64,000 nt of DNA from Enterococcus sp. RIT-PI-f (lineage in GTDB: Bacteria; Bacillota; Bacilli; Lactobacillales; Enterococcaceae), in the NCBI RefSeq assembly GCF_001297065.1, contig NZ_LHOX01000016.1, positions 62,001 through 126,000 of the forward strand, read 5' to 3'. The notes under the pieces were generated by a model. The model was not told where the DNA came from and did no database searches. It saw nothing but the letters and a program-made list of their open reading frames with translations. Made by a program: the position numbers and the translations under genes. Shown here piece after piece: positions 49,306 through 58,340 of the stretch. Position 1 is the first letter of the stretch, and the number at the start of each line of letters is the position of its first letter.

Positions 49306-51966
49306 TTGGCAAAAGAAATGTATCAAAAGGACATCACAGAAATCATGGCAGAGGTTCAGAGTCAGCCGGAAGGTTTGACGCAGCAAGAAGCAGCGAAGCG
49401 TTTAGAAAATGGCTTGAATCAGTTGAAAGAAGCACCGAAGAAATCCAGTTGGGCGTTGTTTCTTGACACCTTCAAAGATGCGATGGTGATCGTGCTGTTG
49501 ATCGTGGCCATCATTCAGATGATCATGGGTGCCCACGTTGAATCAATCGTTATTTTTGCGGTATTGCTGCTGAATTCTGTGGTCAGCGTGATCCAAACAA
49601 AAAAAGCCGAAGGATCTTTGGATGCATTAAAAAGCTTGTCGGCACCTGATGCAACAGTCATTCGTGACGGCAAAGAACAAAGTGTCTTGGCCAAAGAATT
49701 GGTCGTGGGGGACATTGTGATTTTAGAAGCGGGTGATTATGTGCCTGCGGATGGCCGTTTGATCGAAGAAGGATCGCTGAAAGTCGATGAGGGAATGCTG
49801 ACAGGGGAATCGACACCTGCTGAAAAAGAGCTAGGCATCATTGACCGGACAGCGCCGATCGGCGACCGGGACAACATGGTTTTTAGTGGTACGATCGTGA
49901 CTTATGGTCGTGGACGTTTTATCGTTACGGCCACAGGGAATGTCACAGAAATCGGTCAAGTTGCTGGGTTGTTAGAAAATACGGTGGAACACAAAACGCC
50001 GTTGCAACGGGGTTTAGATTCATTTAGCAAGAAATTGAGTGTAGCCATTTTGGTCCTCTCGTTGATCATTCTTGGTGTGCAAGTGGCGCGTCTATTCTTA
50101 GGCGACGGTACTGGCGACATGACAGAAGACTTGGTCAATGCCTTCATGTTTGCCGTGGCAGTCGCTGTTGCAGCAATTCCAGAAGCATTGCAATCGATCG
50201 TGACGATCGTGTTGTCGATTGGGACCAAACAGATGGCCAAACGTCATGCGATCATTCGCAAATTACCTGCAGTGGAAACATTGGGCTCAACAAGTATTGT
50301 TTGTACAGACAAAACAGGTACGTTGACGCAAAACAAAATGACAGTAGTGGATTACTATTTGCCAAATGGTCAAACAGGGGACTTTTCGAATGACCCAGCG
50401 CACTGGACTATGCCTGAAAAGCGGCTGATCGCTATCAGTGTCTTAGCCAATGATGCGGCGATCAGTGAAGATGGCACCAAATTAGGAGATCCGACAGAGA
50501 TCGCCTTCCTTGATTACAGCGAAACATTGCAGCAGCCTTACCGCAGTATTCGTCAACAATACCCGCGTTTGCAAGAACTGCCTTTCGATTCTGATCGAAA
50601 ATTGATGTCGACGCTCCATGAGATCGACGGTGAGCAGCTGCTGTTGACCAAAGGTGGGCCAGACATCGTCTTTGGACGCAGTACCAAAGTCTTGATCGAT
50701 GATCAAGTGGTGCCATTGACAGATGACATCAAAGAAAAATTACAACATCAAAATGAAGAATTTTCGAAACGTGCGCTACGTGTTTTAGCCTTCGCGTATC
50801 GCCCGATGACTGATGGCAAAGAACGGGAATTGACACTGGCAGATGAAGAAGAATTGATTTTAGTTGGTTTGATGGCAATGATCGATCCACCGCGTAAAGA
50901 AGTCAAACAAGCAGTGGCTGATGCCAAATCAGCAGGGATCAAGACAGTGATGATCACTGGTGACCACAAAACAACGGCCGTAGCGATTGCGCAGGAAATC
51001 GGGATTGCTGCTGAAGGCGATCTGGCTTTGACAGGAACAGAATTGGATCGTTTGTCAGAAAGCGAATTGGCAGATCAATTAGAAAAAATCACGGTGTATG
51101 CCCGTGTTTCTCCAGAGAACAAAATTCGGATCGTCCGCGCATGGCAAGACAAAGGCAAAATTTCTGCCATGACTGGGGATGGTGTCAATGACGCTCCGGC
51201 TCTGAAGCAAGCAGATATCGGGATTGCTATGGGAACAGGGACCGATGTCGCCAAAGATGCAGCAGCGATGGTCTTGACCGATGACAACTTTGCCTCGATC
51301 ATCCGCGCTGTTGAAGTGGGGAGAAATGTGTTTGACAACATCAAAAAGGCTATTTCTTATTTGTTTGCTGGAAATTTAGGCGCAATCATTGCGATTGTCT
51401 TTGCCTTAGTGATGGGATGGGACAATCCTTTCACCGCGTTGCAGTTGTTGTTCATCAACTTGGTCAATGATTCATTGCCAGCGATCGCGCTAGGTATGGA
51501 AAAAGCGGAGCCGACCATTATGGAACGGGCACCACGGGATCCAAATGCTGGTATCTTTACTGGAAAAACATTGATTTCTGTGACGTATCGAGGAATCTTG
51601 ATTGCTGCAGTTGTGATCTTGGCGCAATGGCTAGGTATGAATCAATCGCCTGAATTGGGTGTAGCCATGGCATTCTCAACATTGATCTGGAGCCGGACAC
51701 TGCAAACATTGCCTGCCCGTTCAAATACGGAAACAGCATGGCAAGCGGGTTTATTCGCCAACAAAATGGTCTGGTTGGCCATTGTGGTTTGTGGTGGGTT
51801 GTACAGTATCACGTTGGTACCAGGTGTTCGTGAAGTCTTTGCGATCCCAACGACCTTTACCCTTAGTCATGTGGGTCTTTCAATGGCCATGGCAGCCGGT
51901 GCCGTTTTGTTAATGGAAATGACCAAACTGATCATTATTGCTGTGCAAAATCGTCAAGCAAAATAA
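49306..51966 (+). CDS. P2A-type cation ATPase, probable Mn2+/Ca2+ exporter
   Basis: The 886-residue protein has the P-type order: TGES actuator (LTGESTPAE), M4 AAIPEAL, phosphorylation DKTGT, TGDH and GDGVNDAPALK hinge, and M6 NLVNDSLPAIALG, the Asn/Asp pair of SERCA-like pumps. The yybP-ykoY switch upstream indicates that Mn2+ export (YoaB/MgtA-like) is the relevant function; Ca2+ remains possible. TTG 49306 is used: AAAGGGGC lies eight bases upstream, while ATG 49318 is farther. Confidence 0.92.
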   Translation: MAKEMYQKDITEIMAEVQSQPEGLTQQEAAKRLENGLNQLKEAPKKSSWALFLDTFKDAMVIVLLIVAIIQMIMGAHVESIVIFAVLLLNSVVSVIQTKKAEGSLDALKSLSAPDATVIRDGKEQSVLAKELVVGDIVILEAGDYVPADGRLIEEGSLKVDEGMLTGESTPAEKELGIIDRTAPIGDRDNMVFSGTIVTYGRGRFIVTATGNVTEIGQVAGLLENTVEHKTPLQRGLDSFSKKLSVAILVLSLIILGVQVARLFLGDGTGDMTEDLVNAFMFAVAVAVAAIPEALQSIVTIVLSIGTKQMAKRHAIIRKLPAVETLGSTSIVCTDKTGTLTQNKMTVVDYYLPNGQTGDFSNDPAHWTMPEKRLIAISVLANDAAISEDGTKLGDPTEIAFLDYSETLQQPYRSIRQQYPRLQELPFDSDRKLMSTLHEIDGEQLLLTKGGPDIVFGRSTKVLIDDQVVPLTDDIKEKLQHQNEEFSKRALRVLAFAYRPMTDGKERELTLADEEELILVGLMAMIDPPRKEVKQAVADAKSAGIKTVMITGDHKTTAVAIAQEIGIAAEGDLALTGTELDRLSESELADQLEKITVYARVSPENKIRIVRAWQDKGKISAMTGDGVNDAPALKQADIGIAMGTGTDVAKDAAAMVLTDDNFASIIRAVEVGRNVFDNIKKAISYLFAGNLGAIIAIVFALVMGWDNPFTALQLLFINLVNDSLPAIALGMEKAEPTIMERAPRDPNAGIFTGKTLISVTYRGILIAAVVILAQWLGMNQSPELGVAMAFSTLIWSRTLQTLPARSNTETAWQAGLFANKMVWLAIVVCGGLYSITLVPGVREVFAIPTTFTLSHVGLSMAMAAGAVLLMEMTKLIIIAVQNRQAK

Positions 51967-51971
51967 AATCA

Positions 51972-52015
51972 AATCCACGCGATGCCATTAAATATGGGAT
52001 CGCGTGGATTTTTTT
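51972..52015. terminator. Terminator after P-type ATPase gene
   Basis: AATCCACGCGAT and ATCGCGTGGATT form a 12-bp stem followed by T7; a T-rich tail on the minus strand makes it usable for the transglutaminase operon too. Confidence 0.85.
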
Positions 52016-52052
52016 CTTGCTATATGTCTAAAGCGAGTCAGCAGTACGCATT

Positions 52053-54203
52053 TCATTTCAGTGCCTTCAACTGACTGATCTGTTCAGCAGTGTGCAGGAT
52101 CAATTGATGATAGCCTTGATCTTGACTTCCGCCATATAGATACGCCTCGTAGGCAGCAGTCAGTTGGATAAAACTACCGTGGAACAAAGGATACATTGAT
52201 TCTAACCGCTGTGCATAATCCGGCAATGTTTCGGCATCATGTCGATACAAGACCCGGGTGGTTTGTTTTAATAAGCGTGGATAGGCTTGTGTCAGCGGTG
52301 TTTTTGACCAGCGGCAAATCACCCAAATCTGAATCCGAAATAGGCGATGCCGATAGATGTAGAACAAGCCCACCACAAGCAAACCGCTCATCCACATCAG
52401 GCCATTGCGTAAAAGCTGTTTCAATTCAGTCGTCAGCCATGGATCATTTGACGCTTCCGTTACAGCACTGCTGGTGCTGGCGGTGGTTTCGCTTGATGAA
52501 CTGCTGACACTGCTTTCGCTTGTTTCGGCAGTGGTTTCGCTTGGTGTCGTTTCATCGGTGGTGGTATCTGTTTGCAATACCGGCCGATCGGGATTTTGGA
52601 AACTTGGCGTTGGTTCAAATGGAATCCAGCCATAGCCTGCAAAATAGACTTCTACCCAGGAATGGGCATTCTGGTTGCGGACTGTATAGGTGGTCGTTCC
52701 GTCAGAAGTGACCGGATCACCCGGAGAAAAGCCCTTGGCCCAGCGTGCAGGAATATCCAGTGTGCGCAACAAGACTACCATGGAACTGGAAAAATTGTCG
52801 CAGTAGCCGACTTGGCTCTCAAAGAGAAATTGATCGACATAGTCTTGATCATCTTCCGGATAAACCGCATCTGTTTTCGAATAGCGAAAATTGATGGTAT
52901 TTTTCAAATAACTTTCGATCGCTGTCACTTGATCAAAAAGTGAGTCTGATCCGGCAGTGATCTCCTGTGCCAATGCTGGGATCCTTTCTGGCAGTGTGTC
53001 CGGTAATTGCGTATAGTTGACAGTGGTGTCTGGCTGCTGCAAGGAGAGGTTTTGCAGATTCTCAGCTGTATAATCTGGCTGATCCCACTTAATCGTTACT
53101 TGTGGCACAGATTCAGGAGATAGCAAGTCCACTCTGCGGATCGAGTCGTCCACTTGCAGGCCTTGGGCGCCAGCCATCACAGTTAGTTGGCTGCGACCGT
53201 AAGGCAATGGGACATAGTCACCGTGGTTCATGAAGTCGATGGCGATGTCTTCGGTATCGGTATAAGGTTGCCGGTATTGATCATCTGCGACTGTCAGCGA
53301 CACGGGATCTGTTCGGAAGTCTTCCTCTCGGATCGTGCTGATCCAGCCTTTGCCAGAATAAAAGTCTTTACTTTCCACGCGCCAATAATGGCGTGTGTTT
53401 TGCTGCGCTTCGAATAAAACAGTGGTGTCATCCAGCAAAGGTCCACCTAACTGGCGGTCGTTTTCGCTAAAACCAGTTCGGGAACCTGACGGGGTCCCAT
53501 GTTCTTCGATAAATCGATAGAAGCCGATTTGATTCAAACTGGTACGGATCATGGTCGATTGGCTGACCAATTGCGCTCTGATCACTGTTTTTGGCAAATA
53601 GACAGCAGCAACCATCAGAAGGAGCAACGTTGACAATATTAGCGTCCATTCCCCTAGCTTGCGTGTGTGCTGTATCTGCATGTGGGCAATGAGGGATGAG
53701 GCAAGGCCGCAGATTAGAATACCTGTGATATGCCAAGTCAAATCAAAGCGATTGAAAATGACGACTGTCAGCAAATAAGACAGCATCATGGCATAGGTGA
53801 AAAAGAACCAGCGAAAGATTATTGGCAGAATCGCTAAAAACAGTACCCAGGTAACGATCAACGTCACGGCGGCCAGTTCAGTGATATACCCAACATCCCC
53901 CACAATGATTTCCCTAACAGCCCGCAAAAAGTCGTAGCCAAAGCGTGTCAGCCAATCGAGTGAAAAGCTGGTACCATAGGGGAAAATACGGTACAAGACA
54001 ACAAACCAGCCAAGCAGCAGCAAAGGCAAACTATAGCGCACTTTCGGGATGAACACTAAGAAGAGACAGACAGAAGCGGCATAGGCCAGCAATGTCGCTT
54101 CATTCCCCAAATCATAGACCGCGACAAAAGGCAGGATCATCAAGGTCAAGCTGATAAACGTCAGTAGACCGAGTAAGCTTTTTTTGATCAAGGACGCTTT
54201 CAT
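52053..54203 (-). CDS. Transglutaminase-domain membrane protein (TgpA-like)
   Basis: The 716-residue protein has about six N-terminal membrane helices, an extracellular transglutaminase-core domain and, after a Ser/Thr-rich linker (~residues 555-600), one more helix and a cytoplasmic DUF4129-type tail. The catalytic set is visible: Cys in VGYCDNFSSSMVVLLR, His in NAHSWVEVYF and the acidic residue in WIPFEPTPS. Function in this family is unclear, with protease or crosslinking roles proposed. It is the last gene of a moxR-DUF58 operon and overlaps DUF58 by 4 bp. Confidence 0.88.
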   Translation of the reverse strand: MKASLIKKSLLGLLTFISLTLMILPFVAVYDLGNEATLLAYAASVCLFLVFIPKVRYSLPLLLLGWFVVLYRIFPYGTSFSLDWLTRFGYDFLRAVREIIVGDVGYITELAAVTLIVTWVLFLAILPIIFRWFFFTYAMMLSYLLTVVIFNRFDLTWHITGILICGLASSLIAHMQIQHTRKLGEWTLILSTLLLLMVAAVYLPKTVIRAQLVSQSTMIRTSLNQIGFYRFIEEHGTPSGSRTGFSENDRQLGGPLLDDTTVLFEAQQNTRHYWRVESKDFYSGKGWISTIREEDFRTDPVSLTVADDQYRQPYTDTEDIAIDFMNHGDYVPLPYGRSQLTVMAGAQGLQVDDSIRRVDLLSPESVPQVTIKWDQPDYTAENLQNLSLQQPDTTVNYTQLPDTLPERIPALAQEITAGSDSLFDQVTAIESYLKNTINFRYSKTDAVYPEDDQDYVDQFLFESQVGYCDNFSSSMVVLLRTLDIPARWAKGFSPGDPVTSDGTTTYTVRNQNAHSWVEVYFAGYGWIPFEPTPSFQNPDRPVLQTDTTTDETTPSETTAETSESSVSSSSSETTASTSSAVTEASNDPWLTTELKQLLRNGLMWMSGLLVVGLFYIYRHRLFRIQIWVICRWSKTPLTQAYPRLLKQTTRVLYRHDAETLPDYAQRLESMYPLFHGSFIQLTAAYEAYLYGGSQDQGYHQLILHTAEQISQLKALK

Positions 54204-55240
54204 ATACGTTCCTCCTCTGCGATATACCCCATCAAGTCTGCATAGGTCAAGAGTTGGCAGTTGTTGTGGCGCTGCGACTGGTCAATATAGCGCTGGACTT
54301 GCTCCGTTGCAGCAGGGGCGATCACAAGGATCTGCTTACTGGCAAGGGCGGGGATCCCGGCTGGCAAGTGGTCAAAAGGCGCGATCTGCGCATAAGCCAA
54401 CGCATCTGGATGGTAGGGAGAAGGGATGTCTGCGCCAAACAACAGCGTTTGTACATCATGTTGCTGCTGAACCAGTTGATGCAGAGAGAAAAAAAGGGAC
54501 AAGGTCGCTTCAAAATGCGCATCTGCTTCACCCCAGAAAATCAAGACAAGTGTTTGGGTCTTGTGGTTTTCAGGTTCGCGGAAGATCAATGCTTGCTGCT
54601 TGCTGGATAACTTCCAATCGATATGCTTCAAAGAATCACCTGGTCGATAGGAACGAAATTGCTTGATCGTGAAGCTTGGTTCACCATAGGTGTAACGTTG
54701 GGATTGTTCAGTGATCAAAGGCAGCAATGCGGTGGCCTCTGCCTGATACGCAGGCAATACCAGTAAGGATTGATCAATCGTGAGGGAACGTTTTTTTTCA
54801 AAGAAGCCGAATAGATCCCGAGTGCGCAAAGTTACTGAACATTTATCATAGACGCCTCTGCTTGGTGGAAGCCATTGGGCTTGGGTCCGAATGGTTGTAC
54901 CTCTGTAAAAAGGCAAGGTTTGCTGGTGAAAACCTTCGTCGAAGGACAAGGATAGCGCGACAAACGGGAAAAACAACGGCCGATAGCAATAAATCTCGAT
55001 TGGCAGCGAGAGCGATGTGCCTTGCGCAACTTGTAAAGATTCCTCAATCGTGACGTGTACTTTTTTCAGAGAAGGCATGAGGGTCATAAGATCGAAAAGC
55101 AAAATCAGGGTAAGCAAAAACCATAAGCTCCAACCAGCATCGTTGTTGAAGATGAAACAATAAGCCAATAAAATCACGTAGGCAGCGACAAAAACGGACA
55201 AACGCAGGATTCGTTTTACTAGTTGTCTGCCCATAGTCAT
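54200..55240 (-). CDS. DUF58 domain membrane protein
   Basis: The 346-residue protein has two N-terminal membrane helices (LSVFVAAYVILLAYCFIF and WFLLTLILLFDLM) and a cytoplasmic/extracytoplasmic domain with the DUF58 signature YRPGDSLKHIDWKLSSKQQALIFREPE. A VWA-like region follows. Start is ATG 55240 or 55234. It overlaps both neighbours by 4 bp, so the three genes are translationally coupled. Confidence 0.9.
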   Translation of the reverse strand: MTMGRQLVKRILRLSVFVAAYVILLAYCFIFNNDAGWSLWFLLTLILLFDLMTLMPSLKKVHVTIEESLQVAQGTSLSLPIEIYCYRPLFFPFVALSLSFDEGFHQQTLPFYRGTTIRTQAQWLPPSRGVYDKCSVTLRTRDLFGFFEKKRSLTIDQSLLVLPAYQAEATALLPLITEQSQRYTYGEPSFTIKQFRSYRPGDSLKHIDWKLSSKQQALIFREPENHKTQTLVLIFWGEADAHFEATLSLFFSLHQLVQQQHDVQTLLFGADIPSPYHPDALAYAQIAPFDHLPAGIPALASKQILVIAPAATEQVQRYIDQSQRHNNCQLLTYADLMGYIAEEERI

Positions 55241-56175
55241 TTCCTCGTGGGGACAGGTACCCGCTGGATCATTTGTTTCATCAATTCTGCCAGTGTATCG
55301 GCATTGGCATGGATGCCACCCTTGACTAACAGACGATGCCCAAAAACAGCCGGCAGTATCCGCTGCAGATCTTGCGGTGTGACATACGTACGCCCCTCAG
55401 TCAGCGCTAAGGCTTTGGCGCCTTTCAAGAAGGCAATCCCGCCACGAGGGCTGATGCCCAATTCAATGCCATGATGCTGGCGACTGGCTTGGACCAATTG
55501 CAAGGCATAACGCGCGACTTGATCATCGACATAGACATCATCTACCAGCGATTTGAGGGCGGTGAGTTCTTCTGCATGCAAAATCGTTTGGATCTGTTCT
55601 AAACTTTGTTGACGCTGGCCGGTCAAAAGATCCAGTTCATCTTGGAAATCAGGGTAACCGATATGCAATCGGAATAGAAAACGGTCCAATTGGGCTTCTG
55701 GCAATGGGTAGGTGCCTTCATATTCATTAGGATTTTGAGTTGCCAAAACAAAGAAATGCGGGCTGAGTGGGTAGGTTTGGTTGTCGATCGTCACATGATT
55801 TTCTGACATGGCTTCTAACAGGGAGGCTTGGGTTCTGGGCGTGGTTCGGTTGATTTCATCAGCGAGTAAAACCGATGTGAAGATCGGTCCCGGTCGAAAT
55901 TCAAATTGCTGGCTTTGGGCATTAAAAATCGACACCCCCAAAATATCATTTGGCAATAGATCAGGCGTGAACTGAACCCGTTTGTAGTCGCTTTGGATGG
56001 CTTTGGCCAATGATTTGACCAGCATCGTCTTGCCTACACCGGGAATATCTTCAAATAAAACGTGTCCGCCAGCCAATAAAGCGGCAACGGTCAACTGGAT
56101 CACGTCATGCTTGCCCAGAATCACCTTTTCGACTTCAGCGATCAAGGCATTGATTTTTTGTAATTCAGCGGTCAT
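55237..56175 (-). CDS. MoxR-family AAA+ ATPase
   Basis: The 312-residue ATPase has Walker A GVGKTMLVK (~residue 45), Walker B VLLADEINR, sensor 1 TQNPNEYEGTYPLPEAQLDRF and sensor 2 GISPRGGIAF. MoxR proteins act as chaperones that assemble or activate metal-dependent or VWA-containing proteins such as the DUF58 partner. It is the first gene of the operon, behind a promoter flanked by an inverted repeat. Confidence 0.93.
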   Translation of the reverse strand: MTAELQKINALIAEVEKVILGKHDVIQLTVAALLAGGHVLFEDIPGVGKTMLVKSLAKAIQSDYKRVQFTPDLLPNDILGVSIFNAQSQQFEFRPGPIFTSVLLADEINRTTPRTQASLLEAMSENHVTIDNQTYPLSPHFFVLATQNPNEYEGTYPLPEAQLDRFLFRLHIGYPDFQDELDLLTGQRQQSLEQIQTILHAEELTALKSLVDDVYVDDQVARYALQLVQASRQHHGIELGISPRGGIAFLKGAKALALTEGRTYVTPQDLQRILPAVFGHRLLVKGGIHANADTLAELMKQMIQRVPVPTRK

Positions 56176-56190
56176 GCAACAACCTCCTAG

Positions 56191-56228
56191 TAAGCTTTTC
56201 TTTTATTGTATCGGTTTTCAAAAGCTTA
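56191..56228. promoter_or_regulatory. Inverted repeat around the moxR promoter
   Basis: TAAGCTTTT (56191-56199) and AAAAGCTTA (56220-56228) are perfect 9-bp inverted arms that enclose the -10 hexamer. A DNA-binding repressor site or leader hairpin is possible. Confidence 0.45.
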
Positions 56229-56233
56229 CGCAA
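56205..56233 (-). promoter_or_regulatory. Promoter of the moxR operon
   Basis: On the minus strand TTGCGT (56233-56228), 17 bp, TACAAT (56210-56205), ~30 bp before the start codon. Confidence 0.65.
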
Positions 56234-56257
56234 TTTTCTTGCAAAAGAATCAGTGCC

Positions 56258-58093
56258 TTATTTCCGTTTGCCATGGCCATAAATATGGGCAGCCATTTGA
56301 TCGGCTTGCCGCAAGTTCCAAGCATCGGTACCGGGCTGGGCAGTTGCGGCTGTCAGCCAGTGGATGCCTTCAGTCGGAATACCAAAGCAATAGAGCCCCT
56401 CTTGGGGGTGTTCTTGTAGATCCAAACATAGGTTGGTCAAAGGGTCAATGGCGACGGCGCCAGTATGGAAATCAGCGTCATTTGGCAAACGAAGGATCGC
56501 TGGATGGATCAGTTTTTGTGCCAACAAAGAAGTGAGCAGCGGATTGGCCGTGGCTTCGATCGCTGTTGTTGGAATCCGAGCTTCCATCATTTGGGACGCT
56601 TGATACGTATGCTGTGGAAACCCTTTGGCATAGGTCAAGAAAACATCGGTTGTTTCCACGATCATTTCTGGGCCTAATAAGGTCACGATCCCAGCTTCCA
56701 TCAAGGCAATCAGCTCTCGCGTCCGCTGCAAGGGCGGCCCGATAGACAAAAAGCTGTTCAACGGCAAAAATGATTGCCAAAATGATGCTTTTAGGTCTTG
56801 CGGCGACAGCAATTGATGGCGCAAGACCACCCGCAATGGTTCGCGAAGATCTTTTAATACTTCTAGCGCACTGCTGACAGGACCGGTCAAATTACCCAGT
56901 TCAGCTTCTTGAAGATCCCATTTTAAATAATCCAGCAAGAAAGATTGGACAGATTCTGCGGCCGTTTTTCTGCTGAATGGCTGTTCGAAAAAGGTCCAAT
57001 CCCATATAGCAGCAGACGGAATGCCAAAATCGTGGAGGACAGAAGTCTGCCCATCTTGGTGGATAAAGGCTGTCGTGAAGGAATCGATATCTGCAGGTGA
57101 TCGATGTTGTTTTTCCTTAAGGTACTGCTGATAGTAGACCAGTTCAACTTCTTTAGCCAAATAATACAAGACGATGTCAGCAGACACTTGTTTTTCATTG
57201 ATCCATGCGGTCAATCGCTGATCAGTCAAAAAGTGCGGCAGCCGTTGTTGGGTGGGCCCTTTTTGGTTTCTCCCTCGTGGATGATAAGGCACGCCGCGGT
57301 GAGAACCGGCGATGATCAGTGGTTCTTCCCCAGAAGGCTGATAATGGCAGCGGCCTTCTGTTTCACTAAATATCCCGCCTCGTCCTTGGGTCAGTAAGGT
57401 CACATAATCAAAGAAAGCCAACCCCAGTCCGCGTAAAATCAAAGGCGTCCCAGGGGCTGCTTTGGAGAAATCGACATCTGCTGCATTAGCAGGGGGAGAA
57501 TAGAATAGATGGTTTTGCTGGGCGAAAGCTGCCAGTTCTGCTTCTTCCAGTGATAAGCGGACAGCGCCATGTCCAGTTGCCAGAATGACTTTGTCCGCTG
57601 TCCACATTTGGTCCTTTGTTTGGACAAGATAGCCGTCTGTTTCTTTTGTCACAGCGTGTACTTTGGCGGCGACATAGGTCAATTGAATCGTAGGGCAGCT
57701 GCCGACCAATTGTTGATAAAACCATTGTTGGTATAAGCCATAGACAGCCCGGGGGCAGTGGCCATTTGGATCGATGTTGTCAAAGAAAGCCAGTAACCAT
57801 GGCGCATGTTGTTGGGCAAATGATTTTCCGATGCTGTCAGCCCATTCGTAAAGAGTTGGTCCATTGACGACTGGTCCACCGCTAGTCAGGGAATCATCTG
57901 TAAAAAGGGTCACTTGATTTGTGACAGAGTTGATCAGCAAGTCTTGGTTTTGTGTGGTTCGCCACACAGCACCGGGGAGATCAGGATCGATCAAAATGAT
58001 GGAAGCAGATTTCTGCTGTTGTTTTCCATGGGCAATCAACCGCTCGCATAAAGATAATCCCCGGGGGCCGGCACCGATGATCACGATTTGCAA
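56258..58093 (-). CDS. FAD/NAD(P)-binding protein (NAD_binding_9-like)
   Basis: The ~611-residue protein starts with the dinucleotide-binding motif VIIGAGPRGLSLCERL, has DPDLPGAVWRTTQNQDLLINSV (typical of the family in which a lone FAD/NAD fold is followed by a unique domain), a second nucleotide site ILATGHGAVRLSL and ends with GIPTEGIHWLTAATAQPG. Members are seen near ornithine/lysine monooxygenases and in peptide or isoprenoid metabolism; function is unknown here. Start is uncertain: TTG 58093 follows AGGGTGG by eight bases; GTG 58102 or 58105 are possible. Confidence 0.8.
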   Translation of the reverse strand: MQIVIIGAGPRGLSLCERLIAHGKQQQKSASIILIDPDLPGAVWRTTQNQDLLINSVTNQVTLFTDDSLTSGGPVVNGPTLYEWADSIGKSFAQQHAPWLLAFFDNIDPNGHCPRAVYGLYQQWFYQQLVGSCPTIQLTYVAAKVHAVTKETDGYLVQTKDQMWTADKVILATGHGAVRLSLEEAELAAFAQQNHLFYSPPANAADVDFSKAAPGTPLILRGLGLAFFDYVTLLTQGRGGIFSETEGRCHYQPSGEEPLIIAGSHRGVPYHPRGRNQKGPTQQRLPHFLTDQRLTAWINEKQVSADIVLYYLAKEVELVYYQQYLKEKQHRSPADIDSFTTAFIHQDGQTSVLHDFGIPSAAIWDWTFFEQPFSRKTAAESVQSFLLDYLKWDLQEAELGNLTGPVSSALEVLKDLREPLRVVLRHQLLSPQDLKASFWQSFLPLNSFLSIGPPLQRTRELIALMEAGIVTLLGPEMIVETTDVFLTYAKGFPQHTYQASQMMEARIPTTAIEATANPLLTSLLAQKLIHPAILRLPNDADFHTGAVAIDPLTNLCLDLQEHPQEGLYCFGIPTEGIHWLTAATAQPGTDAWNLRQADQMAAHIYGHGKRK

Positions 58094-58181
58094 GTAAAAC
58101 ACCACCCTTCAAGCGTATTTGATAGCGTTAAGTATAGCGAGGGAAGGCATCAAAGTAAAGCAAGATGAGAAGAGGGGAGAG

Positions 58182-58215
58182 GAAAGAAGAAAGAAGAAAG
58201 AAGAAAGAAGAAAGG
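58182..58215. repeat. Heptanucleotide tandem repeat
   Basis: Four perfect copies of GAAAGAA plus five further matching bases (4.7 copies) lie ~90 bp upstream of the FAD-protein start, in a wholly purine plus strand. Such simple repeats can change copy number by slippage. Confidence 0.85.
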
Positions 58216-58272
58216 TTCAATGTGTCTTGCATCTGCAGTAGGGAATGAATCAGCCAATGCGTGTAAGAAAAT

Positions 58273-58321
58273 GAAGCACCTCTCAAAGTGAGAAGGATCA
58301 ACTCACTTTGAGAGGCGCTTC
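58273..58321 (-). terminator. Terminator after GH92 gene
   Basis: A 20-bp stem (58273-58292 with 58302-58321, one mismatch) and 9-nt loop; on the minus strand the sequence continues into CATTTTCTT. Confidence 0.75.
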
Positions 58322-58340
58322 AGCTTCATTATGCTGTTTT

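Noticed and set aside
54184-54666. Open frame of ~160 residues on the plus strand
   Set aside because: It is antisense to the end of the DUF58 gene, has no ribosome site, and its sequence has no family-like features.
58182-58215. Short repeats as a possible CRISPR remnant
   Set aside because: The unit is seven bases in direct tandem without spacers, so it is a simple sequence repeat.
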